From positions 4,526,001-4,590,000 of the forward strand of contig OZ004591.1 of assembly GCA_963924555.1 (NCBI GenBank): 64,000 bases of DNA, given 5' to 3'. Numbering within the stretch: position 1 is the stretch's first letter; every line of letters begins with the position of its first letter. Position numbers and translations under genes: made by a program. The DNA is from Crambe crambe (taxonomy: Eukaryota > Porifera > Demospongiae > Poecilosclerida > Crambeidae). Below the pieces are notes generated by a model. The model did no database searches and was not told the origin of the DNA. It was given only the letters and a program-made list of their open reading frames with translations. Shown in pieces: positions 12,666 to 21,245 of the stretch.

Positions 12666-13951
12666 CTCTTTCACCCTCTAGCCGATCATCCCAACAAGCA
12701 ATTTGCGGCACCTCAAGTTATGGGAGGAGTACTTTCTTCGGCACGACTCCTCTTCTCTAACACCATACGGTTGGCGGAGGGAGGTGGACTCCAAGGACCA
12801 ACAAAACAAACCTGTAATGGTGAGTTGAGTTAAAATTTATGTGTACTTGTTAATAGCTACATAATATTCTGCATAAACTTTCCATCCATCCCTCCCTCCT
12901 CCCTCCCTCTCTCTCCCACCCTCCTTCCCTTCCCTCCACTCCATCTCTCTTCCCTCCTTCATTCCTTCTTCTTTTCCCCTCCCTCCCTCACCCCCTCCTT
13001 GTTTCCATATCTAGCAACGTGGAACTTCCACCATCTCAGACAACCTCCAAGAGAACTGGACAGCAGATCATGTGATCTGGATTGCAGACGACAAGGCCAC
13101 TGAGTGCATGTACTGTCATGGAAAGTTCTCCATCGTTAAGAGAAAAGTGAGTCCTAGAATCTTAAGAAAGAGAAGTGTAACTTCATTCAAAATGTTTTCT
13201 CTTTCTCTCCATATTTATGTGATGGTACATGTGAACAGCATCATTGTAGGTGAGTTTTTTCTCTCTAAATCATACACACATAGTAATCTCATAGCCTTCA
13301 CACATGATATCATAGTAATCTCAATACATGATATCACAGTAATCTCATAGCCTCCAGAGAAGTTCTCTGTACTAGTAGACCAGCTGGTATTATTATGTGT
13401 CCTAATAATATTTTGGAGGTTCACTTTGACAGCAAATTAAAAGCTAGCTGTTGATTGGAAGTAGGAAGTACTTATTATCCCCCCACCCCCCCTTACTCCC
13501 CACTTCTTCCACATATTAGGGCATGTGGCCAGATATTTTGTGATGACTGTTCGAAGAACAAGATCGCACTGTTACACCTTGGTTATTCACAACCCCAGCG
13601 AGTCTGCACAGAGTGCTTCAGCAAACTCGATGCAGCACAGAAGACCAGTGATACTGATGTATGTGATAAAGTAACATAGTAAATGCATTGTTTCATACAC
13701 AATTGGATGATAGCAACACAGCCGACTAGTATGTACATGTAATCAATGCATGCACATGTTCAAATCATGCACACAGCATATGTAGTCAGAAGATCCTGTA
13801 TGTAGTAGCCATGACCTGGTAATGCATTAATACAATGACTATAGTGATATTGAAGTGAAGTGTTAGTAATGGACTGATATAGATAGTTATTGTTTGCTTT
13901 CATACTTTGCAGGATGGCTTCCTTCTGGTTAGCTGTCACGACGACTTCTGA
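319..13951 (+). CDS. Myotubularin-related phosphoinositide 3-phosphatase with C-terminal FYVE domain (3' part of gene, spliced)
   Basis: Exons read from GT-AG borders and unbroken frame: 319-408, 522-638, 1071-1259, 1487-1633, 2485-2684, 3370-3505, 12682-12819, 13015-13146, 13239-13249, 13520-13658 and 13913-13951. The 5' end (GRAM/PH domain and first phosphatase exons) lies left of the window. Seen: the catalytic Cys-x5-Arg loop reading [11 protein letters not shown] in the fourth exon, a typical myotubularin stretch [12 protein letters not shown] in the fifth, then a complete FYVE finger. The loop keeps Asp-Gly-Trp-Asp-Arg, as in active members, so this should be an enzyme and not a pseudophosphatase. 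Known for the family: it removes the 3-phosphate from PI3P and PI(3,5)P2 on endosomes; a C-terminal FYVE is found in MTMR3/MTMR4. The order of domains points to an MTMR3/4-type protein, but the linker to FYVE is very short (about 60 residues), unlike the long linkers of the vertebrate proteins. The 9.2-kb intron 3506-12681 hosts an antisense transporter gene and mobile DNA. Confidence 0.88.
1071..1633 (+). CDS. Myotubularin exons 1071-1259 and 1487-1633 (catalytic core, CSDGWDR)
   Basis: The first exon reads [20 protein letters not shown] and continues through [16 protein letters not shown] to [10 protein letters not shown], the helix before the P-loop. The second reads [20 protein letters not shown] then [20 protein letters not shown]. 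The catalytic cysteine is followed by Ser-Asp-Gly-Trp-Asp-Arg-Thr, the signature of active myotubularins. The intron between them contains a poly-C tract of about 27 nt (1343-1369) inside a G/C-rich repeat. A reading frame that runs on past the donor at 1260 into poly-proline is an artefact of that tract. Confidence 0.88.
1300..1370. repeat. Poly-C tract with G-rich flank inside a myotubularin intron
   Basis: An unbroken C run fills 1343-1369 and is preceded by GGGAGGGGCGAGAGGGGG. Similar G-rich/poly-C pairs occur at about 18240-18310, 21277-22020, 28300-28360 and 53930-53983, where they lie in or next to short mobile elements; this one may be a decayed member. Confidence 0.6.
2485..3505 (+). 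CDS. Myotubularin exons 2485-2684 and 3370-3505 (C-terminal part of phosphatase domain)
   Basis: The first exon starts after ATCTTAG and reads [20 protein letters not shown], then [18 protein letters not shown], ending in phase 2 (GGA-TG). The next exon restores Trp across the junction and reads [18 protein letters not shown] followed by [16 protein letters not shown]. Lengths 200 and 136 nt sum to 112 codons, supporting the splice choice. These are conserved helices after the catalytic loop in the myotubularin fold. The donor at 3506 opens the 9.2-kb intron. Confidence 0.86.
3917..5737 (-). CDS. POT/PTR2-type (SLC15-like) transporter, copy 1, antisense within the myotubularin intron
   Basis: An intact, intronless frame of 606 codons if started at [12 protein letters not shown], the start shared by the other copies; the frame is open 17 codons further upstream to an ATG at 5788. 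It shows the POT features of the family: an MFS loop 2-3 motif [13 protein letters not shown], a PTR2-like [12 protein letters not shown] segment, a cytosolic loop with [18 protein letters not shown], and a C-terminal [12 protein letters not shown]. Compared with its paralogs it has a 9-bp in-frame loss after SMKG (about 4170). Family role: proton-linked uptake of peptides, histidine or other solutes; the substrate here is unknown. Because it lies antisense inside an intron of the myotubularin gene, their transcripts could interfere. It is among the most diverged of the intact copies. Confidence 0.8.
   Translation of the reverse strand: MDGQIDEQSPLLHVAAATSVRKSAHTYNCFKIGCIKSKSAIVVLFLTFSALVGYNILNPMNQDRMIYIILLQRLKHYEIIGILVSAIFFLGVMFISPMAGLLADIKFGRYKTLQCSSYITIVAEGLLSINFIVFTIVTSILTSHYFLSVHLLKKAIIILLSVSVGVLMTSSIVLTTSGINFGMDQLHDSSTQDSIFFVHWCVWLNYLSVLVTGVPWSLYFYDFRHVSYVDAFRIIGFSLCILICGVISFLLIVSLCVVRHRQRWFFIESSGRVNPYKLVYRVIKFAWHHKIPVRRSAFTYCEDEWPSRLDLSKQKYGGPFTVEQVEDVKAFLGILKVLVSIVPLFMLQFASESMLPQFALHHNIFFKTPGNTSFHSSGHMIRIEGIVHYLFLSSGLLSPLLVVVSLPLYLFLLRPFITYHIPGLLKTILKRIGVGLLLIILSLLCALAMDVVVHERNSNQLCMFSSNLTIHIVNESTSYRPRLYQNVYFFISQHVLSALYNMLIDIAVFEFIASQSPYSMKGCLLFSLRILAQILGIAIVIPFSTSWKTSYPLSCGSGFYITNISIGVITFIVYVLVAKKYKQRTRDEPSFICQYAEEYYSNIQDE
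6370..6462. repeat. Solo end of an inverted-repeat MITE family
   Basis: TTCCTTACTTTTTTGAGCAA followed by TGGTCATCCCTACAT matches the arms of the inverted-repeat element at about 36510-37130. Only one arm is visible, so this is a fragment. A CACACTAGG-type repeat follows at 6487-6560. Confidence 0.5.
7464..7692 (-). pseudogene. Internally deleted relic of a POT-like transporter
   Basis: The segment 7464-7560 matches, with many changes, the 3' end of the transporter genes (TTCTTAGCCACCAAAACATA, then the region before CTCAAGGGG). The segment 7650-7692 matches their 5' end (GTGCTGACTGTCCATCAATT, corresponding to EQSPLL and the start codon region). The roughly 1.6 kb between them in intact copies is reduced to about 90 bp. 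No frame is open. It lies in the same strand and intron as copy 1, so it is likely an older duplicate. Confidence 0.6.
8577..8665 (+). repeat. Dispersed repeat ending CCTGATGAAGGC...GGTCGAAACGTTGG
   Basis: The sequence around CACCCTGATGAAGGCTAGAG and CGAAACGTTGGTGGTTTG, followed by TTTCATAAGCTAATTTTATG, recurs in reverse orientation at about 28133-28205. CCTGATGAAG...CGAAACG ends are common in retroelement-derived repeats of marine invertebrates (background knowledge, family not determined). Confidence 0.5.
8668..8820. mobile_element. Short palindromic (foldback/MITE-like) element
   Basis: The left arm TTAGACAACGAGACCAAGGG continuing ATCTACGGTCTATTTAGAAACC is repeated in inverse on the right as GGTTTCTAAACAGACCATAG then ATCCCGTTGGTCGAGGTGTC. 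The arms are about 45 bp with a loop of about 60 bp. No coding capacity. TATAGTCTAAA and TTTAGACTATAG further out (8821-8835, 9100-9115) suggest that a larger nested element may extend to about 9115. Confidence 0.55.
9121..9225 (-). pseudogene. 5'-terminal relic of a POT-like transporter
   Basis: The reverse strand carries the beginning of the transporter family (start region with CAATGAACAGTCACCACTCT and the codons up to CIKSKS), with small deletions that break the frame. Nothing of the body of the gene follows. It is the third transporter-derived sequence inside the 3506-12681 intron. Confidence 0.6.
10026..10152. mobile_element. Perfect-looking foldback element of about 127 bp
   Basis: The left arm ATTATTACGTAGATACCTTG then AAATATCACTCACTCTGATT is the near reverse complement of the right arm AGACTCGTGATATTTCACGG then TATCAATGTAATAAT; the centre is GTGCCTGTGGCACTCGTG. 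The arms are roughly 55 bp. Typical of a MITE or foldback repeat; no target duplication could be assigned. Confidence 0.5.
10346..10712 (+). pseudogene. Arg/Glu-rich coding remnant ([12 protein letters not shown] repeats), frameshifted
   Basis: Starting at ATG 10346 the frame reads [20 protein letters not shown] and continues through [20 protein letters not shown] to a stop at about 10511. The same type of sequence resumes one frame over: [20 protein letters not shown], then [20 protein letters not shown], and runs to a stop at 10710-10712. The imperfect repeats (RARRR-x-ES-x-E) resemble the charged leader found before the helicase domain in many Helitron or PIF1-like proteins (family knowledge, not verified). 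No helicase motifs follow, so this is at most a fragment. It could also be simple coiled-coil coding sequence. Confidence 0.35.
10976..11775. mobile_element. 800-bp non-autonomous DNA transposon with about 27-bp inverted ends
   Basis: The ends are TAAAGTCTATTCGCGTTCAC-CTCGACC and its reverse complement GGTCGAGG-TGAACGCGAATAGACTTTA. The flanks (10860-10975 and 11776-11830) are continuous in a second copy at about 32875-33010 that lacks the insert: there the left flank (CATGCTCCAATTGTAATTGA) runs almost directly into GATTGTTTTCTACAG. This empty site defines the insertion. The target duplication is short, possibly TA. No transposase frame is convincing inside. Confidence 0.7.
12419..12662. repeat. 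Poly-C run and (CT)n microsatellite at a myotubularin splice acceptor
   Basis: Poly-C fills 12419-12445. An uninterrupted CT/TC dinucleotide run fills about 12571-12662 and leads straight into the acceptor CACCCTCTAG used by the exon at 12682, so it doubles as the polypyrimidine tract. Long Leu-Ser and Arg-Glu frames over this run are artefacts. Confidence 0.85.
12682..13146 (+). CDS. Myotubularin exons 12682-12819 and 13015-13146 (linker and first half of FYVE)
   Basis: The first exon reads [20 protein letters not shown] then [23 protein letters not shown] is the usual end of the myotubularin phosphatase region. The second reads [20 protein letters not shown] then [20 protein letters not shown] and VKRK. 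It contains the FYVE W-x-x-D element (WIAD) and the first Cys pair (C-MY-C). Both exons are phase 0 (138 and 132 nt) with clean GT donors. Exon 13015-13146 is the piece most often found copied elsewhere in this window. Confidence 0.85.
13239..13249 (+). CDS. 11-nt micro-exon encoding the FYVE HHCR core
   Basis: CATCATTGTAG lies between an acceptor GTGAACAG and a donor GTGAGT. Spliced after ...VKRK and before the exon at 13520 (G-GCA-TGT-GGC) it gives His-His-Cys-Arg-Ala-Cys-Gly, exactly the missing part of the R-(R/K)-HHCR-x-CG signature that binds PI3P and zinc. Without it the two flanking exons neither join in frame (132 nt phase 0 then 139 nt) nor contain the signature. The length sum 11+139 = 150 restores phase. 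Inferred from sequence; not confirmed by transcripts. Confidence 0.85.
13283..13345. repeat. Tandem ATCATAGTAATCTCATAGCC repeats
   Basis: A unit of about 30-36 bp built on CATAGTAATCTCATAGCCTC and CACACATGAT is repeated here and in the duplicated segments at about 18690-18740, 41560-41665, 49950-50065 and 58530-58640. It marks the intron between the FYVE micro-exon and the next exon. Confidence 0.65.
13520..13951 (+). CDS. Myotubularin last exons 13520-13658 and 13913-13951 (second half of FYVE, C-terminus)
   Basis: The first exon completes [24 protein letters not shown] then [20 protein letters not shown], giving the remaining zinc-ligand pairs and the RVC motif. A donor follows GAT (GTATGTG) and the acceptor TTTGCAG at 13912 leads to [12 protein letters not shown] and a TGA stop at 13949-13951. 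If the donor is not used the frame ends six codons later (VCDKVT, stop at 13677-13679). Both the donor and the last exon are preserved in several duplicated copies, which argues that the spliced form is ancestral. Confidence 0.75.
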
Positions 13952-14539
13952 TGATACCACATTTCTCTCTTCCAAATGACACTCCTTTTAATAAGCAATG
14001 ATAACATTCCTTTTCTTTTTCAATCACTTGATAGCTACATATACCTGACACACAATTGGTCTTCAATCTCACAATTCTCCTTTTTTAATCATTAAGTTTC
14101 TATACTATGTATGTCCAACTATAGAAACAGTTGCTACGGCTGATTTGTGGTATTGAACCTGAGAGCACAAAATTAATGGTATGGTTTGGCTGTAGCTTAA
14201 AAAATTTCTAGGTGTGGATTTTTCCTAAGATGATGAGAGGACAATAATTGACAAGAGGAACTATTCCACTGGGCCTAGAACTAGCTGGCAACATCATAAA
14301 CTTGTATGATACTAGGGGTAACCTGAAAATTGCTACATAGCAGCTGGTCTATTTGAATACAGTCAGGATATGTAATTATTGATTCAGGAAAGGAGGAAAT
14401 GAAAATAAAGATCATTCACCATCATACCAATCTGGGGGTTACAGTGGCTGAGAGGGGATATTTTCCTTTCCAATTTGATATTTTCAAATATTGACATTTT
14501 CTTTCCAAACTTGATATTTGTCAAACAACCAATAGCTAC

Positions 14540-15490
14540 CCAGCTTCTTCAAAATAATGATGAAGGGCATGGCTTATGGTCATATGTCATGGTATACAAA
14601 TTCTTATGAGTGGATCCTGGAAAACCTTTATCAATAATGGTGAAAGTCACAGTAGAAAACGCACACCATCTACATCTGATATTCAAGCATGCTGGACATG
14701 AGCCCTGAAAGGTCAACTGCAGCTTCTGTCCTACAGCTACTAGTCTGCTTACTAACTCCTTACTTCGTTTTCTTACATGCATCTCTAGGACATTTTCTTT
14801 ATTTTATTCTTTATGCTGCATGGTTGCAAGATCCCATCATACCAGTCGATCAATAATCATTCATTTTCTCATATCATTCACTGATGACTGAAGAGTGAAG
14901 AGTCATTGCTGATGCCAAGAAACATTAAAGAGGGGTGGTTAGTTTCTACATCATTCAAATTGAAGCCCAATATGCACTTTTACTTTATGCATTTTGTTTT
15001 CTTTTCTTACATGCCTGGCGATAGTCCCAGATACACCACTTGTGCTTCTCCTATACATACACATACACACATTCTTACAACTCTTTATTATTTCATGCTC
15101 CCTGCTTGAGGGATGATCCCCACTAAATTTGGAATTGGAATAGGTCCCTATATAGCCACCACTATGGTTGGTAGAATGTTACATGTTCAGAAATGGAAAA
15201 TGTCTCATTTGACAAACACCCAAGTTTGGAAATGGAAAATGTCATATTTGACAGTTTGACAAACACCAAGTGTTCAGAATGAAAAATGTTGTGTTTGATA
15301 ATGACAGACACCAAGTTTGTTTTCCAGAGGATTCACTGTACACTAACCACAAGAATTTGACCACAAGCCATGTCCTTCATCATTAGCTATTGGTTGTTTG
15401 ACAACATCGAGTTTGGAATAGAAAATGATGCACAAAAAATTTGGAAATGGAAAATATCGTCACCTCTCAGCCACCATAGTGGGTTTTCTA
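14540..15490. repeat. Spacer with duplicated repeat block (TTTGACAAACACCAAGTTTGG minisatellite)
   Basis: No gene is supported. The stretch 14611-14780 is one copy of a segment also at about 19840-20030 and 37149-37384 (see the latter). The stretch 15170-15480 holds imperfect tandem units of about 30-40 bp around TTGACAAACACCAAGTTTGG and AAATGGAAAATGTC. The same units occur at 20640-20960 and 37525-37570, and in reverse orientation at 49590-49945 and 58165-58520. Confidence 0.6.
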
Positions 15491-15717
15491 TTACATTTAA
15501 AAGAGCTGGTAGGTAGTCTGTGCCAATACCACCCTCCCTCCTGCCATCGCAGTAGTCTGGCTAATTTATTTCATACATTATGAAAGCATGAATCTACCTT
15601 GACCATTAGCTATAAGGAAATGAAACTATAATCTGCACACATATTTTATTTTGATCACGAAAATAATCAAAAATTAAAGTGAAATTACATGTTAAATTTG
15701 CCCAATATGTTTGTTAC

Positions 15718-17474
15718 TCATCTTGGATGTTTGAGTAATAATCTTCAGCATATTGACGTATGAAAGATGGCTCATCTCTTGTTCGATGCTTATAGTTTTT
15801 AGCCACCCAACCATACGCTATAAAAGTTATCACTCCGATAGAAATATTAGTGATATAAAAGCCTGACCCACAGCTCAAGGGGTAGCTAGTCTTCCAGGAG
15901 GCTACAAATGGTATCAGTATAATAATACCAAGAGCCTGTGCTAGTATTCTTAAATGAATTCGAACACTGCAATGTCAATAAGCATGTTGTACAGTGCAGA
16001 AAGTACATGCTGAGATATGAAAAAGTATATATTTTGGTACAAACGTGGCCTGTATGAGGTAGACTCATTGATAATAAGTGTTGTGCTATTTAGAGAAAAC
16101 ATGCATAACTGATAGCTGTTTCTTTCGTGTACGACCACATCCAAAGCAAGGGCACAAAGAAGAGATAGTATGATCAGAAGCAGCCCTACTCCTATCCTTT
16201 TCAGGATAGTCTTCAGCAACCCTGGAATGTGATATGTAATGAATGGACGAAGCAAAAAGAGGTAGAAAGGGAGAGAGACCACAATTAGCAGGGGAGACAA
16301 CAGACCTCTGCTGAGAAATAGGTAGTGAACAATTCCTTCAATGCGTATCATATGCCCAAGAAAATGGAAAGAAGTATTTCCAGGAGGCATGAAAAATAAA
16401 TTATGATGAATTGCAAACTGAGGAAGCATTGATTGTGACACAACTTGTAGCATGAATAATGGCACAATGGAAATTAATACTTTCAAGATCCCAAGGAAAG
16501 CTTTGACATCTTCAACCTGCTCTACAGTGAATGGTCCACCATATTTCTGTTTGCCGAGATCCAGTCTTGAAGGCCACTCATCCTCACAGTAGGTGAAGGC
16601 ACTGCGACAAACAGGGATCTTGTGATGCCAGGCAAACTTGACAACTCTGTATACCAGTTTGTAAGGATTGACTCTACCACTAGATTTTATAAAGAACCAC
16701 CTTCGTCTATGATGAACCACACACAGAGAGACAATAAGGAGAAATGAAACGATGCCAAAAATCAATATACAAAGAAAGACCAACGATCCTGAATGCATCC
16801 ACATAGTCTACATACCAAAAATCATAAAAGTAAAGACTCCATGGGACTCTTGTTACAAGAACACTTAGATAGTTAAGCCACACACACCAGTGCACAAAGA
16901 GAATAGAATCTTGAGTTGATGAGTCATGGAGCTGGTCCATGCCAAAGTTGATGGCGTTAGTAGTCAATACAATGGAACTTGTCTTAAGCACACCAATAGC
17001 TACAAAGAGAAGAATAATCCCTGCAACAGACAGAAAAGGGATTCTTAGGAAGTGAAGAGGTGTAACAATGCTAGTAACTATGGTAAACACCATGAAGTTA
17101 ATCGAAAGAAAACCTATGACTGCAAGTGTGATATAAGAACTACATCGCACAGTCCTGTAGCGACCAAATTTGATATCGGCAAGCAAACCAGCCATAGGTG
17201 AGATAAATGATATACCAAAGAAAAGAATTGATAATACCAAAATGAAAATAATTCCAAATTTTTTCACTTTTCTTGATGCATATATATCCCCATGATTCAG
17301 TGGATCAAGTAGATTATAACCTACCAATGCTGAAAAAGTCCAAAAAAGTACAACTATAGCAGATTTTGACTTAATGCAGCCAATTTTTAAGCAGTTGTAG
17401 GTATGAGTTGACTTACGAACAGAGGTAGCTGCAACTAGTAAGAGTGGTGACTCTTCATTGCCTTGACCATCCAT
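15718..17474 (-). pseudogene. POT-like transporter, copy 2, broken
   Basis: The start is the family ATG at 17474 (MDGQGNEESPLLLVAATS). The first half is open and recognisable through [13 protein letters not shown] 1-nt shift near 16770, just after DAFRIVGLSLYI, moves the gene into another frame, where [14 protein letters not shown] and the [14 protein letters not shown] loop follow. A second lesion near 15957 removes about 55 bp (the SQSPYSMKG region) and shifts the frame again; the terminal codons up to the stop at 15718-15720 remain. With two independent frameshifts it cannot make a full transporter. The remaining sequence is close to the intact copies, so inactivation is probably recent. 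Confidence 0.85.
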
Positions 17475-18239
17475 TATATATAGCTAGTACATCAAATATG
17501 TTTGAGAGTTGCTATAATAGCAGCTAACTATAGCTAGAGTTTCTGACGGCACAAGTTTTTCTAGTTCTGATTAATTGCATGATCTGAAAGTGAAAATGTT
17601 AGCTGCAATTAATAACTATCTACATCAGTTGGTTTTTATAACTAGCCCACTAGCTACAGATAGCTTTATAGTTCGATCAATTATAATTATGATGTAAGTT
17701 CCAAAATATGGACAGTTTATTCATTGTTATATAAACATAAATTACTTGCTGGCATGGGAGATACTTAACTACTATGCATTCAATTTATGATTCCTTGACT
17801 GTGCATCTCAAAGTTGGGTAATTTATGATTCCTTGTGTATCAATACTGCTAATTTTTTGCTCAAAATTGAGGACTTGTTGGTAACATATGCAGTACCAGG
17901 TTTATGATAATCATTGTGAGTAATGGTTATAGGGTCTAGAAGAGTAATCGTTGGGAGAGGTCCATAGATATTGACCAATTATTCTGTAACTAACTTTTGC
18001 AATAACAAGAAAAAGTTATGCATGTAGCTAGGACAAATGAAACTTACCTAAGTGAAGACAGCATTCACATGATGTAATTGATCTGAATGTATATCATAAT
18101 GATTTATAATAGCTAATAAATGACCCCTGAAATCATATATGCAGTCTTGATCACATATTCCCCTCATAGAATGAAAAAAAAAATTCATTTTAGTAGTTGT
18201 GATAGAGCATTATGTATGCAGCTGTGTGTGATGTATTTT

Positions 18240-18310
18240 TTAAGGGGGATTCAGGATTTCATCTACTGGGGGGTGCAGGGGGGAAGCTTCCCCCCCCCCC
18301 CAAACTAACC
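18240..18310. repeat. G-rich/poly-C repeat fragment
   Basis: GGGGGATTCAGGATTTCATC, then CTACTGGGGGGTGCAGGGGG, then a C run around 18291-18301. GGATTCAGGAT also ends the repeat near 30017-30040 in reverse orientation, suggesting one mobile family. The rest of 17475-18440 is AT-rich transporter 5' flank without a gene. Confidence 0.45.
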
Positions 18311-18444
18311 GACTCCCCCCAAGGCTACTCCCTTTGGTGACCAGTAGTCACCAAAGGGAGTAATTAAGGACCAATTTCACAGAATAATTAGTCAATATCT
18401 ATGGACCTCTCCCAACGATTACTCTTCTAAACCCTATAACCATT

Positions 18445-19125
18445 ACTTCCACCATTTCAGACAACCTCCAAGAGAACTGGACAGCAGATCATGCAGACGA
18501 CAAGGCCAATGAGTGCATGTACTGTCATGGAAAGTTCTCCATCGTTAAGAGAAAAGTGAGTCCTAGAAAAAGACGTGTAACTTCATTAAAAATGTTTTCT
18601 CTTTCTCTCCATATTTATGTGATGGCTAATGGCATCATTGTAGGTGAGTTTGTTCTCTAAATCATAGAGATGCATACACACATAATTGATATAGCTAGTA
18701 ATCTCATAGCCTCCACACATAATATAGTAATATCGTAGCCTAATTATCATCCTCAGTCAAGCACTCAACTCAGTACAACAAAACAGTTACAGTATTCTCA
18801 TAAATAATATAATAGGCAGTCACATAATGATTTGAGAGAAGTTCTCTGCACTAGTGGACCAGGGTATCCTCTTTCTATGTGTCCTAATCATTATTGTTAA
18901 TATTTTGGAGGTTCAATTTGACAGCGAATTAAAGGCTAGCTGTTATTGGAAGTAGGAAGTACCTATTATCCCCCCCTCCCCACTTCTTACATATTAGGGC
19001 ATGTGGCCAGATATTTTGTGACGACTGTTCGAAAAACAAGATCACACTGTTACACCTTGGTTATTCACAACCCCAGCGAGTCTGTACAGAGTGCTTCAGC
19101 ATACTTGACGCAGCACAAAAGACCA
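18445..19125 (+). pseudogene. Partial copy B of the FYVE end of the myotubularin gene
   Basis: An exon-8-like stretch lies at 18445-18555 (from ACCATTTCAGACAACC to AAGAGAAAA before GTGAGT). It has lost its acceptor and about 13 bp coding for the WIAD region. The micro-exon sequence CATCATTGTAG is present at 18633-18643, but its acceptor AG has become GG. An exon-10-like stretch follows from 18998 with [24 protein letters not shown] coding. The last-exon copy is missing. It is not expressible as a FYVE domain. Confidence 0.75.
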
Positions 19126-19639
19126 TGCAGTATATAATAAAGTAACATTGTAGCTAATGCATTGTTTTTTACACAATTGGATGATAGCAATGCAGCCAAC
19201 AGGTAATCAGTACATACACATGTGCTAATTATGCACAGAGCATATGTAGTCAGAAGACAATCATCGACAAGAGGAACTATTCCACTGGGCCTAGAACTAG
19301 CTGGCAACATCATAAACTTGTATGCTTCACCCACATTGATAACTAGGGAGTAACCTGAAAATTGAATTTATTGCTACATAGCAGCTGGTCTATTAGAGTA
19401 CAGTCGGGAGTTGTGGGTGTTTGCTGACCACCAGCTTCTCCTCAAATAGAGCCATGTCTGCAAAATGGAAGGGAGGGGGTTTGACTATCCTGTAGAAATT
19501 TCCATGTGGTATCTTTCTAGAGTATATATCCAGCAAATTAACTTAGAAAAGAGTTCCTGACTCAACAGACAAAAAGAATGCATGTGCAACACAAAATAGC
19601 ACGTGATCACAAATAAATGATTACTATACTGATCAGATA

Positions 19640-20990
19640 TGTATTTATTAAGGATTCAGAAAAGGAGGAAAAATAAATATCAGATTCATTACATTTACCA
19701 TGGCATCATACCAATCTGGGGGTTACAGTGGCTGAGGGGACATTTGAATATGGTAAGTTATTTTGGATTTCCAATTTCCCATTTTCTATTTCCAAACTTG
19801 ATGTTTGTCAAACAACCTTTGTGGGATCATGTCATGTATACAAAACCTTTATCAATAACGGTGAAAGTCACAGTAGGAAGCGCACACCATCTACATCTGA
19901 TATTCAAGGACATATGCAACAAGTGCCTGAGCCCTGACAGGCTAACTGCAACTTCTGTCCTACAGCTACTAGTCTACTTAAACTCGTCTGCTCTTTGCTT
20001 CAATTCAATTTCGTTTTCTTACATGCATCTTTAGGGCATTTCTTTATTGTTTATGCTGAATGTTTGCAAGATCCCCTTTCATCAGTTGATCATTTTCTCA
20101 TATTATTCACTGATGAGGAGTGAAGAGTCATTGCAGATGCCAAGAAACATTAAAGAAGGGCAGTTAGTTTCTACATCATTTTATTTGAAGCCCAATTATG
20201 CACTTTTACTTTATGCATTTTGTTTCTTTTCTTACATGCCTGGTGACAGTCCCAGACACACCACTCTTGCTTCTCTGTATACACATTCTTACATCTCTTT
20301 ATTATTTTATGCTCCCTGCTTGGTGGATGATTGTCAGGGACCTCCCATTTGAAAGAGCCCCCCTAACAATCCCTAACTAGAGCTTGCAAGAACAGGCACA
20401 CACATTTGTAACCACAATCACACAGATTTATAACCACAATTGCCATGCTGTCATGCTAGCTAGCTCAGTCTGTTTTTGAGATTCAGAACTGATCATAAAA
20501 TAAGTTAAAGTAATCTGTTGTGTTGTTAGCTAGTAGTAGCAGCACTGGTGGCAGCGTACCTGTAGTGGAATTCCAACAGATCGGGAATATCCATTACAAT
20601 GATCCCCACTAAATTTGGAATTGGAATAGACCGGGCACCCTATATAGCTACCACTATGGTTTGTAAAATGTTGCATGTTCAGATATGGAAAATGTCTCAT
20701 TTGACGAACACCAAGTTTGGAAATGGACAGTTTGACAAACACCAAGTGTTTGGAATGGAAAATGTTATGCTTGACAAACACCAAGTTTGGATATTCTAGA
20801 GGTACTGTACACTCTAACCATAAGAGTTTGTATACCATGACCACAAGCCATGCCCTTCCATCATTATTAAAGAAGCTGGGTAGCTATTGGTTGTTTGACA
20901 ACATTGAGTTTGGAATAGAAAATGACGAACATAAAATTTGGAAATGGAAAATATCGTTGTTTGAATGTCCCCTCTCGGCCACCATTATGG
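19640..20990. repeat. Duplicated repeat block without supported gene
   Basis: This block repeats the spacer at 14540-15490: the GTGAAAGTCACAGTAGGAAG segment at 19855-20030, a conserved TGATGAGGAGTGAAGAGTCA stretch, and the TTGACAAACACCAAGTTTGG minisatellite at 20640-20960. Frames that cross the block are interrupted or differ between copies, so no protein is annotated. Confidence 0.55.
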
Positions 20991-21245
20991 ATGTCCCCTC
21001 TCAGCCACTGTAGATGATGAACGAATCATTAGATTTAGGCAGCGGCTAGTGCCGATTATACTGCACTCTCTGATACCACCTGAGACTACTTATTACAGGA
21101 AGTGCGTGATGTGTATCCAGTGCTATCTTATTTAAAGGGCTGGTAGGTAATGCCACCCTCCCTCCTGCACAGTTAGCTGCTATAGTCTGGATTGAAAGCT
21201 TACTTTACATTATGAAAGCATGAATCCATTATGATCTATACACAT

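Noticed and set aside
12484..12760. Long frames of Arg-Glu (minus) and Leu-Ser (plus)
   Set aside because: They are translations of the (CT)n microsatellite and have no start context or flanking protein.
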